From positions 1-64,000 of the forward strand of contig JAQXCD010000020.1 of NCBI GenBank assembly GCA_029252045.1: a stretch of DNA of 64,000 nucleotides, read 5' to 3'. A program made the translations under genes and the position numbers. A model generated the notes under the pieces. It saw nothing but the letters and a program-made list of their open reading frames with translations, had not been told where the DNA came from and searched no databases. The stretch is from Sulfitobacter sp. (GTDB lineage: Bacteria; Pseudomonadota; Alphaproteobacteria; Rhodobacterales; Rhodobacteraceae). Positions 8,566 through 16,822 of this stretch are shown here, in pieces; the stretch's first letter is position 1; each line of letters starts with the position of its first letter.

Positions 8566-10650
8566 ATGACCACGCAAGAGGCACGCCTTGGCGTTGATAT
8601 CGGCGGTACATTCACAGACGTGGTGCTGGAGGCGGGCGGGCAGAGTTTCTCAACAAAAGTGCTGACCACCTATGCCGCCCCTGAACAGGCCATCATCGAC
8701 GGCATGCATATCGTCTGCGGCAAGGCAAACCTCACCCCGCGCGATATCACCCAGATCATCCATGGCACCACTTTGGCGACAAATGCGCTGATCGAGCGGC
8801 GCGGCGCGAAGACGGCCCTCATCACCACCGAAGGTTTTCGCGATGTGATCGAGATGCGCACCGAGTCGCGGTTCGAGCAATATGACCTGAACCTCACCCT
8901 GCCCGAGCCGCTGCTGCCTCGCCAGATGCGCTATACCGTGCCGGGCCGTATCGATGCCACAGGCGCCGAGTTGCGGCCCCTAACCGCAGCCGACATCGAA
9001 CCAGTGGTCGAAGCTATTGCAATCGCAGGCTATGAGAGCGTCGCGATCGGCCTGCTGCACAGCTACCTCAACCCAGCGCACGAACGCCTTGTGCGCGACG
9101 TGCTGGCCGCCCGCCTGCCCGATGTGATGATCTCGCTCAGCTGTGAGGTCAGCCCGCAGATGCGCGAATACGAACGTTTCAATACGGTCGTCGCCAACGC
9201 CTATATCAAGCCGCTGATGAAATCCTATCTGGGCCGCCTTGAGGACCGACTGCGCGACGAGGGTGTGGATTGCGCAATCTTCCTGATGCACTCGGGTGGC
9301 GGCATCATCTCCATCGAGAACGCCGCCGATTTTCCCGTGCGGCTGGTTGAATCCGGCCCTGCCGGCGGGGCAGTCTTTGCCGCCCACATCGCTGCGCGCT
9401 ACGGGCTGGATAAGGTGCTCAGCTTTGACATGGGCGGCACCACGGCCAAGATTTGCCTGATCCAGAACCAGACGCCCAAAACCTCCCGCGTGTTCGAGGT
9501 CGCCCGCAGCTACCGATTCAAGAAGGGCTCGGGCATGCCAATATCAATACCCGTGATCGACATGGTCGAGATTGGTGCAGGCGGCGGATCACTGGCCCAT
9601 GTCGATGCCCTGCGCCAGATCCGTGTCGGGCCGGAAAGTGCAGGGTCCGAGCCCGGCCCCGCTTGTTATGGCCGCGGCGGCGCGCGCCCTGCGGTGACAG
9701 ACGCCGATCTGGTGTTGGGCAAACTGGACGGCAAGAACTTCGCCGGTGGCTCCATTGTGCTGGACGAAGACGCCGCCCGCACTGCCGTGCTGAAAGTACT
9801 GGGTGAACCGCTGGATCTGGACGCAAAAACCGCCGCTTTCGGTCTGGCCGAGGTGGTGGATGAAAACATGGCCAACGCAGCGCGTGTGCATGCGGTCGAG
9901 AATGGCGAAGACCTGTCAGACTACACCATGATCGCCTTCGGCGGTGCTGCCCCCCTGCACGCGGCACGCCTGTGCGAAAAACTGGGGGTCGAGCGGTTGC
10001 TGGTGCCACCCGGTGCGGGTGTCGGCTCTGCCATCGGGTTCCTGCGTGCGCCCTTCAGCTTTGAGGCAACACGCTCGGTCTACATGACACTCGCAGGCTT
10101 CAAACCCGAAACCGTCACCGAATTGCTGTCCGAGTTGCGCAGCGAGGCGACCGCCTTTGTCCGCACCTGCGCACCAGACGCCGAAATTATCGCGGAATAC
10201 AAAGTTTACATGCGCTATAAGGGTCAAGGTTGGGAAATCCCGATCACCCTGACGCCGGAGCAGGTCCAAAACCCCGACAAGGCCATATTCGAGGAACGGT
10301 TCAACGCCGATTACACCCGCCTGTTCGGCCGCCCTGTTGCAGGCATGGATATCGAGATTACAGTCTGGTCGGTCAACGCGACCACCCCACCTCAGCCCGT
10401 GGAGCCAGTACAACAGGAAACCGGCAGCTCCGTTGCCGTAATGAACGGCAAATGCAGCTTTTTCGACGCGGCCTTGGGCGCAAATGTGAACGGCTACATC
10501 CACCACCGCAACAAACTGGACAGCGGCGCCACAATAAAGGGGCCCGCAACCATCACCGAAGACGAGACAACCATCATCATCCCGTCCAGCCGCAAGGCCA
10601 TCCGCCAGCCCGACGGCTGTATCGACATCACCACACAGATAGAGAGCTGA
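8566..10650 (+). CDS. hyuA: hydantoinase/oxoprolinase subunit A (HyuA)
   Basis: ATP-dependent subunit of a two-component lactam hydrolase of the N-methylhydantoinase / 5-oxoprolinase / acetone carboxylase group. The 694 residues hold the N-terminal actin-like motif RLGVDIGGTFTDVVLE, HGTTLATNALIERRGAKTALITTEGFRDVIEM near 65-95, LSFDMGGTTAKICLI near 285 and GPACYGRGGARPAVTDADLVLG near 362, all family hallmarks. It is directly followed (3-base gap) by hyuB, the partner subunit. Substrate is not set by sequence; a cyclic amide or hydantoin is the general expectation. Confidence 0.95.
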   Translation: MTTQEARLGVDIGGTFTDVVLEAGGQSFSTKVLTTYAAPEQAIIDGMHIVCGKANLTPRDITQIIHGTTLATNALIERRGAKTALITTEGFRDVIEMRTESRFEQYDLNLTLPEPLLPRQMRYTVPGRIDATGAELRPLTAADIEPVVEAIAIAGYESVAIGLLHSYLNPAHERLVRDVLAARLPDVMISLSCEVSPQMREYERFNTVVANAYIKPLMKSYLGRLEDRLRDEGVDCAIFLMHSGGGIISIENAADFPVRLVESGPAGGAVFAAHIAARYGLDKVLSFDMGGTTAKICLIQNQTPKTSRVFEVARSYRFKKGSGMPISIPVIDMVEIGAGGGSLAHVDALRQIRVGPESAGSEPGPACYGRGGARPAVTDADLVLGKLDGKNFAGGSIVLDEDAARTAVLKVLGEPLDLDAKTAAFGLAEVVDENMANAARVHAVENGEDLSDYTMIAFGGAAPLHAARLCEKLGVERLLVPPGAGVGSAIGFLRAPFSFEATRSVYMTLAGFKPETVTELLSELRSEATAFVRTCAPDAEIIAEYKVYMRYKGQGWEIPITLTPEQVQNPDKAIFEERFNADYTRLFGRPVAGMDIEITVWSVNATTPPQPVEPVQQETGSSVAVMNGKCSFFDAALGANVNGYIHHRNKLDSGATIKGPATITEDETTIIIPSSRKAIRQPDGCIDITTQIES

Positions 10651-10653
10651 ACC

Positions 10654-12357
10654 ATGGGCAAGCAAATCACAAATGTCGCCTATCAGGTCATGTGGAACCG
10701 CCTGATCTCCATCGTCGAAGAACAGGCCCAAGCACTGGTGCGCACCGCCTTCTCGACCTCGGTGCGCGAGGCAGGCGACCTCTCGGCGGGCGTGTATAAC
10801 GCGCAAGGCCTGATGCTGGCCCAAGCCGTCACAGGCACACCCGGACACGTCAACGCTATGGCCGATGCCGTGGCCCATTTCATACGCCGGATCGGGCGCG
10901 CTACAATGGCGCCGGGTGATGTCTACCTGACCAACGATCCATGGGAAGGCACAGGCCACCTGCACGACATCACGATGGTTACCCCCTCCTTCCACGGCGA
11001 TACGCTGGTGGGCTTCTTTGCCTGTACGGCCCATGTCGTCGACATCGGTGGGCGCGGGTTTGGAGCCGATGCCAATTCGGTCTACGAGGAAGGGCTGTAC
11101 CTGCCCATTATGCGCTTTGCCGATAAAGGCAGCGTCGATGAAACCCTCATGCGGATTGTACGCGGCAATGTGCGCGAGCCGGATCAGCTGGTCGGTGATC
11201 TCTATGCGCTGGCCACTTGCAACGAGATCGGCCACCGCCGCCTGATGGAGATGATGGCAGAGTTTGCGCTGGAGGATCTGACCGGCATCGCAGAGTTCAT
11301 TTTCGACAACTCCCGCCGCGCCACGCTGGAACGGATCGCCGCCCTGCCGCGCACCTCAGCCACAGGTGAGATGACGGTGGACGGTTTTGCAGCGCCAATC
11401 ACCCTGCGCGTAAAACTGACGATTGAGGCAGACCGCATCCTGACCGACTTTGCCGGCACCTCCGGCCTCGACCCCAAGGGCATCAACTGCCCGCTGGTCT
11501 ATGCCAAGGCCTATGCCTGCTATGCGCTCAAATGCGCCATCGCACCGGAGATTCCCAACAACGCGGCGTCCCTGTCGCCCTTCGAGGTGACAGCGCCAGA
11601 GAACACTATCGTCAACGCGCTGCATCCCGCGCCCGTGGCCCTGCGCCATATCGTAGGCCATTTTGTGCCCGATACGGTATACGATGCACTGGACAAAATC
11701 CTGCCCGATCTGGTGCCAGCCGAAGGCGCCGGATGTCTGTGCAACTTTCAGGTCTCACTGCGCCCTGCGGCCAATACCCCTGCGGGTGCGCGCCGTGCCG
11801 AAGTCCTCACCTTCAACTCGGGCGGTGCCGGTGCGCGCCCAACAGTGGACGGCCTGAACGCCACGGCCTTCCCGTCGGGTGTGATGACCATGCCCGTAGA
11901 GGCGACCGAGCATGCAGGCCCCGTGATCATCTGGCGCAAGGAGCTGCGTGCGGGATCGGGCGGCATTGGCCGCCAGCGCGGCGGGTTGGGCCAATACATG
12001 GAGGTCGGCGCTCGCGTGGGCTATGACTTCGATATTTCAGCCATGCTGGACCGTGTGAACCACCCCGCCCGTGGCCGTCGCGGCGGTGGTGACGGTGCAC
12101 CAACGACAATCGAGCGGGACGACGGAATGCCGATGCAAGGCAAAGGCCGACAGACTGTCGACCATGGTCACCGCGTGAAGATGGCATTCCCCGGTGGTGC
12201 CGGTTATGGCTCTGCTACACAACGAGACAAGGCTGCAATCCTGCGAGATCTGGCCAGAGGTTACATTACTGAAACATCTGCAACCTCTGACTATGGATTA
12301 TCCGCTAATGATGTTGAAAAAGTGAAGTCAGCGATTGCAGCCGGAGAGGACATCTGA
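10654..12357 (+). CDS. hyuB: hydantoinase/oxoprolinase subunit B (HyuB)
   Basis: Second subunit of the ATP-dependent lactam hydrolase, 567 residues. Family segments include the N-terminal YQVMWNRLISIVEEQAQALV, DVYLTNDPWEGTGHLHDI near residue 90, and the Gly-rich end GGIGRQRGGLGQYMEVG followed by FPGGAGYG. Last base of its TGA is the first base of the aldolase ATG, showing tight coupling. Codon use in the last 40 codons becomes more AT-rich than in the rest of the gene. Cytoplasmic. Confidence 0.95.
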   Translation: MGKQITNVAYQVMWNRLISIVEEQAQALVRTAFSTSVREAGDLSAGVYNAQGLMLAQAVTGTPGHVNAMADAVAHFIRRIGRATMAPGDVYLTNDPWEGTGHLHDITMVTPSFHGDTLVGFFACTAHVVDIGGRGFGADANSVYEEGLYLPIMRFADKGSVDETLMRIVRGNVREPDQLVGDLYALATCNEIGHRRLMEMMAEFALEDLTGIAEFIFDNSRRATLERIAALPRTSATGEMTVDGFAAPITLRVKLTIEADRILTDFAGTSGLDPKGINCPLVYAKAYACYALKCAIAPEIPNNAASLSPFEVTAPENTIVNALHPAPVALRHIVGHFVPDTVYDALDKILPDLVPAEGAGCLCNFQVSLRPAANTPAGARRAEVLTFNSGGAGARPTVDGLNATAFPSGVMTMPVEATEHAGPVIIWRKELRAGSGGIGRQRGGLGQYMEVGARVGYDFDISAMLDRVNHPARGRRGGGDGAPTTIERDDGMPMQGKGRQTVDHGHRVKMAFPGGAGYGSATQRDKAAILRDLARGYITETSATSDYGLSANDVEKVKSAIAAGEDI

Positions 12358-13130
12358 TGGACTATCCCGACAATCCCTTCACCCATGCCCTACGGGCCCA
12401 TCAAAAACAGCTTGGCCTGTGGATAAGTCTCTCCAGCCCTTTCGCGGCCGAAGTCACTGCCCCCGCAGGCTACGACTGGGCGTTGATCGATATGGAGCAC
12501 GCGCCCAACGACTATTTCAGCACTTTGGGCCAGATGCAGGCCTTTGCCGCCACAAGTACCACCACTATTGTGCGGCCCGAATGGAACGATCCCGTGATGG
12601 TCAAGCGCTTGCTGGACTTGGGCGCACGCGGGCTGCTGTTCCCGATGATCAACACCGTTGAGGAGGCGCGCTCTGCAGTTGCCGCCACCCGCTATCCCCC
12701 GCAGGGCATTCACGGCTTCTCGGGGGCGACCCGCGCGAATAACTTTGGCCGCATGCCTGACTACCTTGCCCGCGTCGAGGACGAGACTACCGTTCTGCTG
12801 CAACTTGAATCCCGTGAGGCTATCGCAAACGCTGAGGCCATCGCGGAAGTAGATGGCGTGCATGGCCTGTTCTTTGGCCCCGCGGACATTGCCGCAGATA
12901 TCGGCAAGCTGGGCAAGCCGCTGGATCCAGAGGTCTGGGACCTGATCCGCCCCTGCGCTCAGCGCCTGATTGCCAAGGGCATGCCGGTTGGGACGCTGGT
13001 GAACGACGCTGCATTCGCAGCCCAACTCCTCAACGAAGGGTTTACTTTTGTGGCCTGCGGCACCGATACGTCGCTATTGGCACGCGCAACTGATATGCTT
13101 CTGACAGATGTCAAAAGCCGCCTGAAATAA
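12357..13130 (+). CDS. HpcH/HpaI-type class II aldolase
   Basis: Metal-dependent pyruvate-type aldolase of 257 residues that cleaves or forms 4-hydroxy-2-oxoacids. The TIM-barrel landmarks are LGLWISLSSPFAAEVTAPAG, the DWALIDMEHAPND strand, a catalytic Arg loop SGATRANNFGR, and the metal-binding end FFGPADIAADIG near residue 180. Its start overlaps the hyuB stop by one base, so it is in the same operon. It may process the oxoacid formed after lactam hydrolysis; the substrate is inferred only by context. Confidence 0.92.
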   Translation: MDYPDNPFTHALRAHQKQLGLWISLSSPFAAEVTAPAGYDWALIDMEHAPNDYFSTLGQMQAFAATSTTTIVRPEWNDPVMVKRLLDLGARGLLFPMINTVEEARSAVAATRYPPQGIHGFSGATRANNFGRMPDYLARVEDETTVLLQLESREAIANAEAIAEVDGVHGLFFGPADIAADIGKLGKPLDPEVWDLIRPCAQRLIAKGMPVGTLVNDAAFAAQLLNEGFTFVACGTDTSLLARATDMLLTDVKSRLK

Positions 13131-13151
13131 ACTTAAAGAAAGACCCACAAC

Positions 13152-14000
13152 ATGCCCAAAAAATTCAATAAAATCGTCCTCACGGGTGCTGCTGGCCGCC
13201 TTGGTTCCTACCTGCGTGAACCACTGGCCGCCCTGTGCAATGAACTGGTCTCGACCGACATCAAGGAACAACCCGGCACGCTCTATGCGGGCGAGACCTA
13301 TGTGCAGGCTGACCTCGCAAACTTCGACGCGATGGAGGCTGTCATCAAAGGCGCGGAGATGGTTGTGCACATGGGGGCCTTTGTAGACGAAGGCCCGTTC
13401 GAGCAGTTGCTGGGCCCCAACTTTGTAGGCTCGTACAACGTCTGGGAGGCCGCGTCGCGCCACGGCGTGCGGCGTGTTGTCTATGGCTCGTCCATCCACG
13501 CGGTTGGCATGTACCCCAAGAACGAATTCATCGGCACCGATGTCCCCCACCGCCCCGACACCTTCTACGGCCTTGCCAAATGCTTCACCGAGGATTTGGG
13601 CCGAATGTATTGGGAAAAGCGCGGGCTGGAGAGCGTCCACATGCGCATCCTGTCCTGTGCGCAGGTCAACAACGCCCGCGCCTTGGGTTCATGGCTCAGC
13701 TATGACGACCTGATCCAGCTGGTTACTCGCTGCATCGAAACCCCTGTTACGGGCTTTGCAATCATCTACGGCGTCAGCAACAATGACCGCGCTCCCGTGG
13801 ATAATGCCAAGGCCAGCTTCCTCGGATACCGGCCCAAAGACAACGCAGAACAGTTTGCGGAAGAAGTGCTGGCGGCCGAGCCACCGATGGACCCGCACGA
13901 CCCGAACCACATGTGCCATGGCGGGCCCTTTGCCGGGGTTGAACTGGGCAATTCAGGATTGGCCGGCATGAACGTCGTGGATGACACCAAGAAACGCTAA
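13152..14000 (+). CDS. NAD(P)-dependent SDR/epimerase, uronate dehydrogenase-like
   Basis: Extended short-chain dehydrogenase of 282 residues with Rossmann motif VLTGAAGRLGSYL at residues 9-21 and the catalytic Tyr-xxx-Lys in TFYGLAKCFTED near 138. The segment RVVYGSSIHAVGMYP gives the catalytic Ser. Overall pattern is closest to bacterial uronate dehydrogenases, which oxidise sugar acids to lactones. It ends the six-gene catabolic operon and converges on the UbiB-like kinase gene across a nested hairpin. Substrate assignment is tentative. Confidence 0.85.
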   Translation: MPKKFNKIVLTGAAGRLGSYLREPLAALCNELVSTDIKEQPGTLYAGETYVQADLANFDAMEAVIKGAEMVVHMGAFVDEGPFEQLLGPNFVGSYNVWEAASRHGVRRVVYGSSIHAVGMYPKNEFIGTDVPHRPDTFYGLAKCFTEDLGRMYWEKRGLESVHMRILSCAQVNNARALGSWLSYDDLIQLVTRCIETPVTGFAIIYGVSNNDRAPVDNAKASFLGYRPKDNAEQFAEEVLAAEPPMDPHDPNHMCHGGPFAGVELGNSGLAGMNVVDDTKKR

Positions 14001-14014
14001 ACCGTGACAAAACG

Positions 14015-14065
14015 GGTCAGGCTGCCAGATATGCGCGCAGCATATCAGCCACCGGCAGCCTGACC
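14015..14065. terminator. nested hairpin at convergent gene ends
   Basis: Perfect 12-base inverted repeat GGTCAGGCTGCC / GGCAGCCTGACC encloses a second perfect 7-base stem GATATGC / GCATATC. It begins 15 bases after the SDR gene stop and includes the last codons of the opposite kinase gene, so it can fold in both transcripts. There is no long T run, so termination would depend on the stem or on Rho. Confidence 0.5.
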
Positions 14066-15336
14066 TTTAGCCGTGCGCCCAGCAAAAACATGCCCGCGAA
14101 TTTTCGCTGGAGGTAGAGCAAATCCATCGGCAAAACCGGCGGAACAAACCCGTCCTGTGCTAGTGCTTCGCCGGCTTTCTGCATGCGGTGCGAAAAGGTT
14201 GTGTCATTGAAATCAAAGACAGGGGCACGCAAGGCATCAAAGGCCATGTGGATAAGTTCAAGCACCTGCCGACGATGTTGATTTTCCATATTTTCGCTTA
14301 TAAATCCGATAGATAAAGCAGCATGTTCAACTCTCGCCACATCACCCCTCAGGCCAGAAACGAGAAGTGACCTGTAACACCTTGATATTTCATTACCTAT
14401 ATCTCTTGCTGCACCGAAATCGAGCAATATTATATTTCCGGTTGCGGGGTCAAAACGGTAGTTTGCAAAATTAGGATCACTCTGCATCAGCTTGAATTTA
14501 AATAATTCTTTCAGCGTCAAATCAATCAATCGCCCCATGATTGCTTCGCGGGTTTCCAGCGGTTGGGACGCGGCCTCTTCAATGGGTCTGCCTTCGATAA
14601 AATCCATCGCCAGAATACGACCGGTACACCAGTCACTGTGCACGGCCGGCAGGACAAACCCGTCAGTGCCCGCCAGCAGTCGGGTAAAGCGGCGCAAGTA
14701 CGCCGCCTCGCGCGCATAGTCCGTTTCCTCGTGAAGCTGGCGGGTAGCCTCGGCCAGATAGGGCTCCAGCGCAAAGCCCTTGGGCAGCATCCCCGACATG
14801 CGGATCAGCGCACCCACATTTGCCACGTCGCTGTCGATGCTGCGCGCCACACCCGGATATTGCACCTTGATCGCCATGTCCCGCCCGTCGTGCAATCGGG
14901 CGCGGTGCACCTGCCCAATCGACGCCGCAGCAATAGGCCGCACATCAAAGCGGGAAAATTGCTGCAACCATCCCGTAGGCCACTCGGACGCCAGTACCTT
15001 CTTCAGCTGGGCTGGCGGCATAAAATTGGCATCGTCACGCAGCCGTGCCATGATCTGGGCCAACTCAGGCGGCAGGAAATCCCCCGTGTCCATCGACGCC
15101 AGTTGTCCGATCTTCATCGCTGCACCGCGCATCTTCGACAGCTGGTCTGCAACGCGGCTGATGTTTGATGGTGTCAACAACAGGCCACGCCAATCAGGAC
15201 GCTGGCCCCTCCCCAACTGCGCCACACCGCCCAGCGCCATATTGCCCGCGATACCCGCCGTCATGGTCCCCAACCGGCCCAGACGAGCCAGCCGCGTCGC
15301 AGGCACCGCCAGCCCTTTATTGCGCTGCCCGGTCAC
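14017..15336 (-). CDS. ABC1/UbiB (AarF) family atypical protein kinase-like protein
   Basis: 439-residue member of the UbiB/ADCK family linked to ubiquinone synthesis and lipid handling. Family marks are the KxGQ motif in AAMKIGQLASMD, the Ala-rich nucleotide loop IAAASIGQVHRARL, the VQYPG segment, and the metal-binding DFGAARDIG near residue 305. GTG 15336 is chosen because it forms a GTGA overlap with the upstream TIGR03643 gene. The two C-terminal membrane helices of true UbiB are not evident, so this is a soluble ABC1-family relative rather than certain UbiB. Confidence 0.88.
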   Translation of the reverse strand: MTGQRNKGLAVPATRLARLGRLGTMTAGIAGNMALGGVAQLGRGQRPDWRGLLLTPSNISRVADQLSKMRGAAMKIGQLASMDTGDFLPPELAQIMARLRDDANFMPPAQLKKVLASEWPTGWLQQFSRFDVRPIAAASIGQVHRARLHDGRDMAIKVQYPGVARSIDSDVANVGALIRMSGMLPKGFALEPYLAEATRQLHEETDYAREAAYLRRFTRLLAGTDGFVLPAVHSDWCTGRILAMDFIEGRPIEEAASQPLETREAIMGRLIDLTLKELFKFKLMQSDPNFANYRFDPATGNIILLDFGAARDIGNEISRCYRSLLVSGLRGDVARVEHAALSIGFISENMENQHRRQVLELIHMAFDALRAPVFDFNDTTFSHRMQKAGEALAQDGFVPPVLPMDLLYLQRKFAGMFLLGARLKVRLPVADMLRAYLAA

Positions 15337-15548
15337 TTGTAGACCTCGCGTCGCGTCCCGAAGGCATGTACGCGCTTGCGCCAAGCCTTATAGCTGCCAG
15401 CCTTGAGCGTTTTGCGCATCAAAGCCTGCACTTGTTTTTCCGACAGACCATACTCCAGCCTAATCGTAGCGAATGGGACATGATCGCTCAGCGCCATTTG
15501 CACCACGGCGCTTATGTCAGCCGCATCAAGTTCATCTTGCTTTGCCAT
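15333..15548 (-). CDS. TIGR03643 / DUF2805 family small protein
   Basis: 71-residue basic protein with a helix-turn-helix-like pattern: DISAVVQMALSDHVPF, then IRLEYGLSEKQVQALMRK, ending SYKAWRKRVHAFGTRR. This matches TIGR03643 (DUF2805), of unknown role. ATG 15548 is preferred to TTG 15557. Its TGA overlaps the GTG of the downstream kinase-like gene, and it follows the CIA30 gene by five bases, so the three form one minus-strand operon. Confidence 0.85.
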   Translation of the reverse strand: MAKQDELDAADISAVVQMALSDHVPFATIRLEYGLSEKQVQALMRKTLKAGSYKAWRKRVHAFGTRREVYK

Positions 15549-15553
15549 GTTAC

Positions 15554-16021
15554 TCAACGATAAAACCGGATCGCAGCAACGGCCACATCCGCCCGCATCT
15601 CAGCACCGATGGCCAGCACACCAATACGCCGCAGGCGGGCCGGATCCAGCACAGCATCCGTTTTGCGCCCCTCAAAGTCATCCCAAGCAAAGCGTAAAAC
15701 CTGCCAATCCGGCAAGGCATCAAAGCTTGCGCGGAACGACTGCCACGGGCGCGTCAGCTGATCTGTGCGCAGGCGCAACTCATAGTGGGCGCCATTGCCG
15801 CAAACTTCCAGCTCGACCCCTCGAAAGCCGGAAGCATCCACAACAGCGCCGTTATCCAGATCAAACGCCATCTGGATGAATCCGCCGTTGTTCGCCAAGG
15901 AAACGCCTCCCGTCAAACGGGTTGCATCGCGGTCCTTGTATAACGCCTGTGTCACCTCTCCGGTCGAAACCCCGCCCATGACGGTGTCTGCTACAAATTC
16001 AAAATCCGGTTTCAATTCCAT
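15554..16021 (-). CDS. CIA30 family protein (complex I intermediate-associated-like)
   Basis: 155-residue beta-rich protein of the CIA30/NDUFAF1 carbohydrate-binding-like fold. Typical pieces are FVADTVMGGVSTGEV at the N-terminus, GGVSLANNGGFIQMAFDL, the GVELEVCGNG strand and the WQSFRASF strand. In mitochondria the family helps assemble complex I; in free-living bacteria its partner is unknown. The start is ATG 16021, where similarity begins. First gene of the operon with TIGR03643 and the ABC1 kinase-like gene, a grouping that points to respiratory or quinone-related maintenance (inference). Confidence 0.85.
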   Translation of the reverse strand: MELKPDFEFVADTVMGGVSTGEVTQALYKDRDATRLTGGVSLANNGGFIQMAFDLDNGAVVDASGFRGVELEVCGNGAHYELRLRTDQLTRPWQSFRASFDALPDWQVLRFAWDDFEGRKTDAVLDPARLRRIGVLAIGAEMRADVAVAAIRFYR

Positions 16022-16153
16022 CACGCACCGCCTCTCATATAGCTGACAACCTAGTCGCCTGCACCGCTCTGACCAGCGAAAGCGCGACAAATGGTGCAGG
16101 ACATATTGAATCATGCTGCCCTCAGGTCCCGGTTGCGTTAAGTCACAGGCAAG

Positions 16154-16822
16154 ATGGAGAAGAAGATGTTGCTGACCGTCAGAGCCCTTGAGAAATCATA
16201 TGCGGGTGCCGAAGGGCGCGTGCCCGTGCTGCGCGGAATAGACATGGAGGTCGCCGCTGGCGAAACGTTGGCTCTGACCGGCGAAAGCGGTTCGGGCAAA
16301 AGCACCCTTTTGCACCTGATCGGCGGGCTGGACACCGCAGATGCGGGTAGCATCGTGATGAACGAGCAGGACATCAGCCGACTGGATGACACAGGGCGCG
16401 CGGCTGTGCGCCGTTCAAACCTCGGGATCATCTTCCAGCAGTTCAACCTGATCCCCTCGCTGGATGTAGCAGCAAATATCGCCTTTCAGGCACGGCTTGC
16501 CGGGATGTATGATGCGGATAGCGCTACAGGCCTGGCACAGGCCTTAGGGCTGGCCGACCATCTCCACAAGTTCCCTGAACAACTGTCTGGCGGCCAGCAG
16601 CAACGCGTCGCCATCGCCCGCGCGCTTGCCGCCAAGCCGAGCCTTATTCTGGCCGATGAGCCCACAGGCAATCTGGACGAAGCGACTGCCGCCGAAGTGA
16701 TGGCGCAAATGCTGGCCTTGGTGACAAAAACCGGTGCGGCCCTGGTTATGGTGACCCATTCGCCGCGTCTGGCAGGGCAAATGGGGCGGCAACTGCATCT
16801 GAGACAAGGACAACTGGCGTGA
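16154..16822 (+). CDS. ABC transporter ATPase, AttE/LolD-like
   Basis: 222-residue ATPase of the MacB/LolD class that drives lipoprotein or hydrophobic-molecule exporters. It has Walker [10 protein letters not shown] near residue 49, Q-loop FQQFNLIPS, signature [15 protein letters not shown] and Walker [12 protein letters not shown]5 (16166) is an alternative start. Its TGA overlaps the GTG of the permease gene (GTGA). Together with the FtsX-like permease and the AttH/CrtC-like gene it resembles the attEFGH operon of Agrobacterium. Confidence 0.92.
   Translation: MEKKMLLTVRALEKSYAGAEGRVPVLRGIDMEVAAGETLALTGESGSGKSTLLHLIGGLDTADAGSIVMNEQDISRLDDTGRAAVRRSNLGIIFQQFNLIPSLDVAANIAFQARLAGMYDADSATGLAQALGLADHLHKFPEQLSGGQQQRVAIARALAAKPSLILADEPTGNLDEATAAEVMAQMLALVTKTGAALVMVTHSPRLAGQMGRQLHLRQGQLA

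Noticed and set aside
9916-11235. 439-codon minus-strand ORF
   Set aside because: Shadow of hyuA and hyuB, both complete and coupled on the plus strand.
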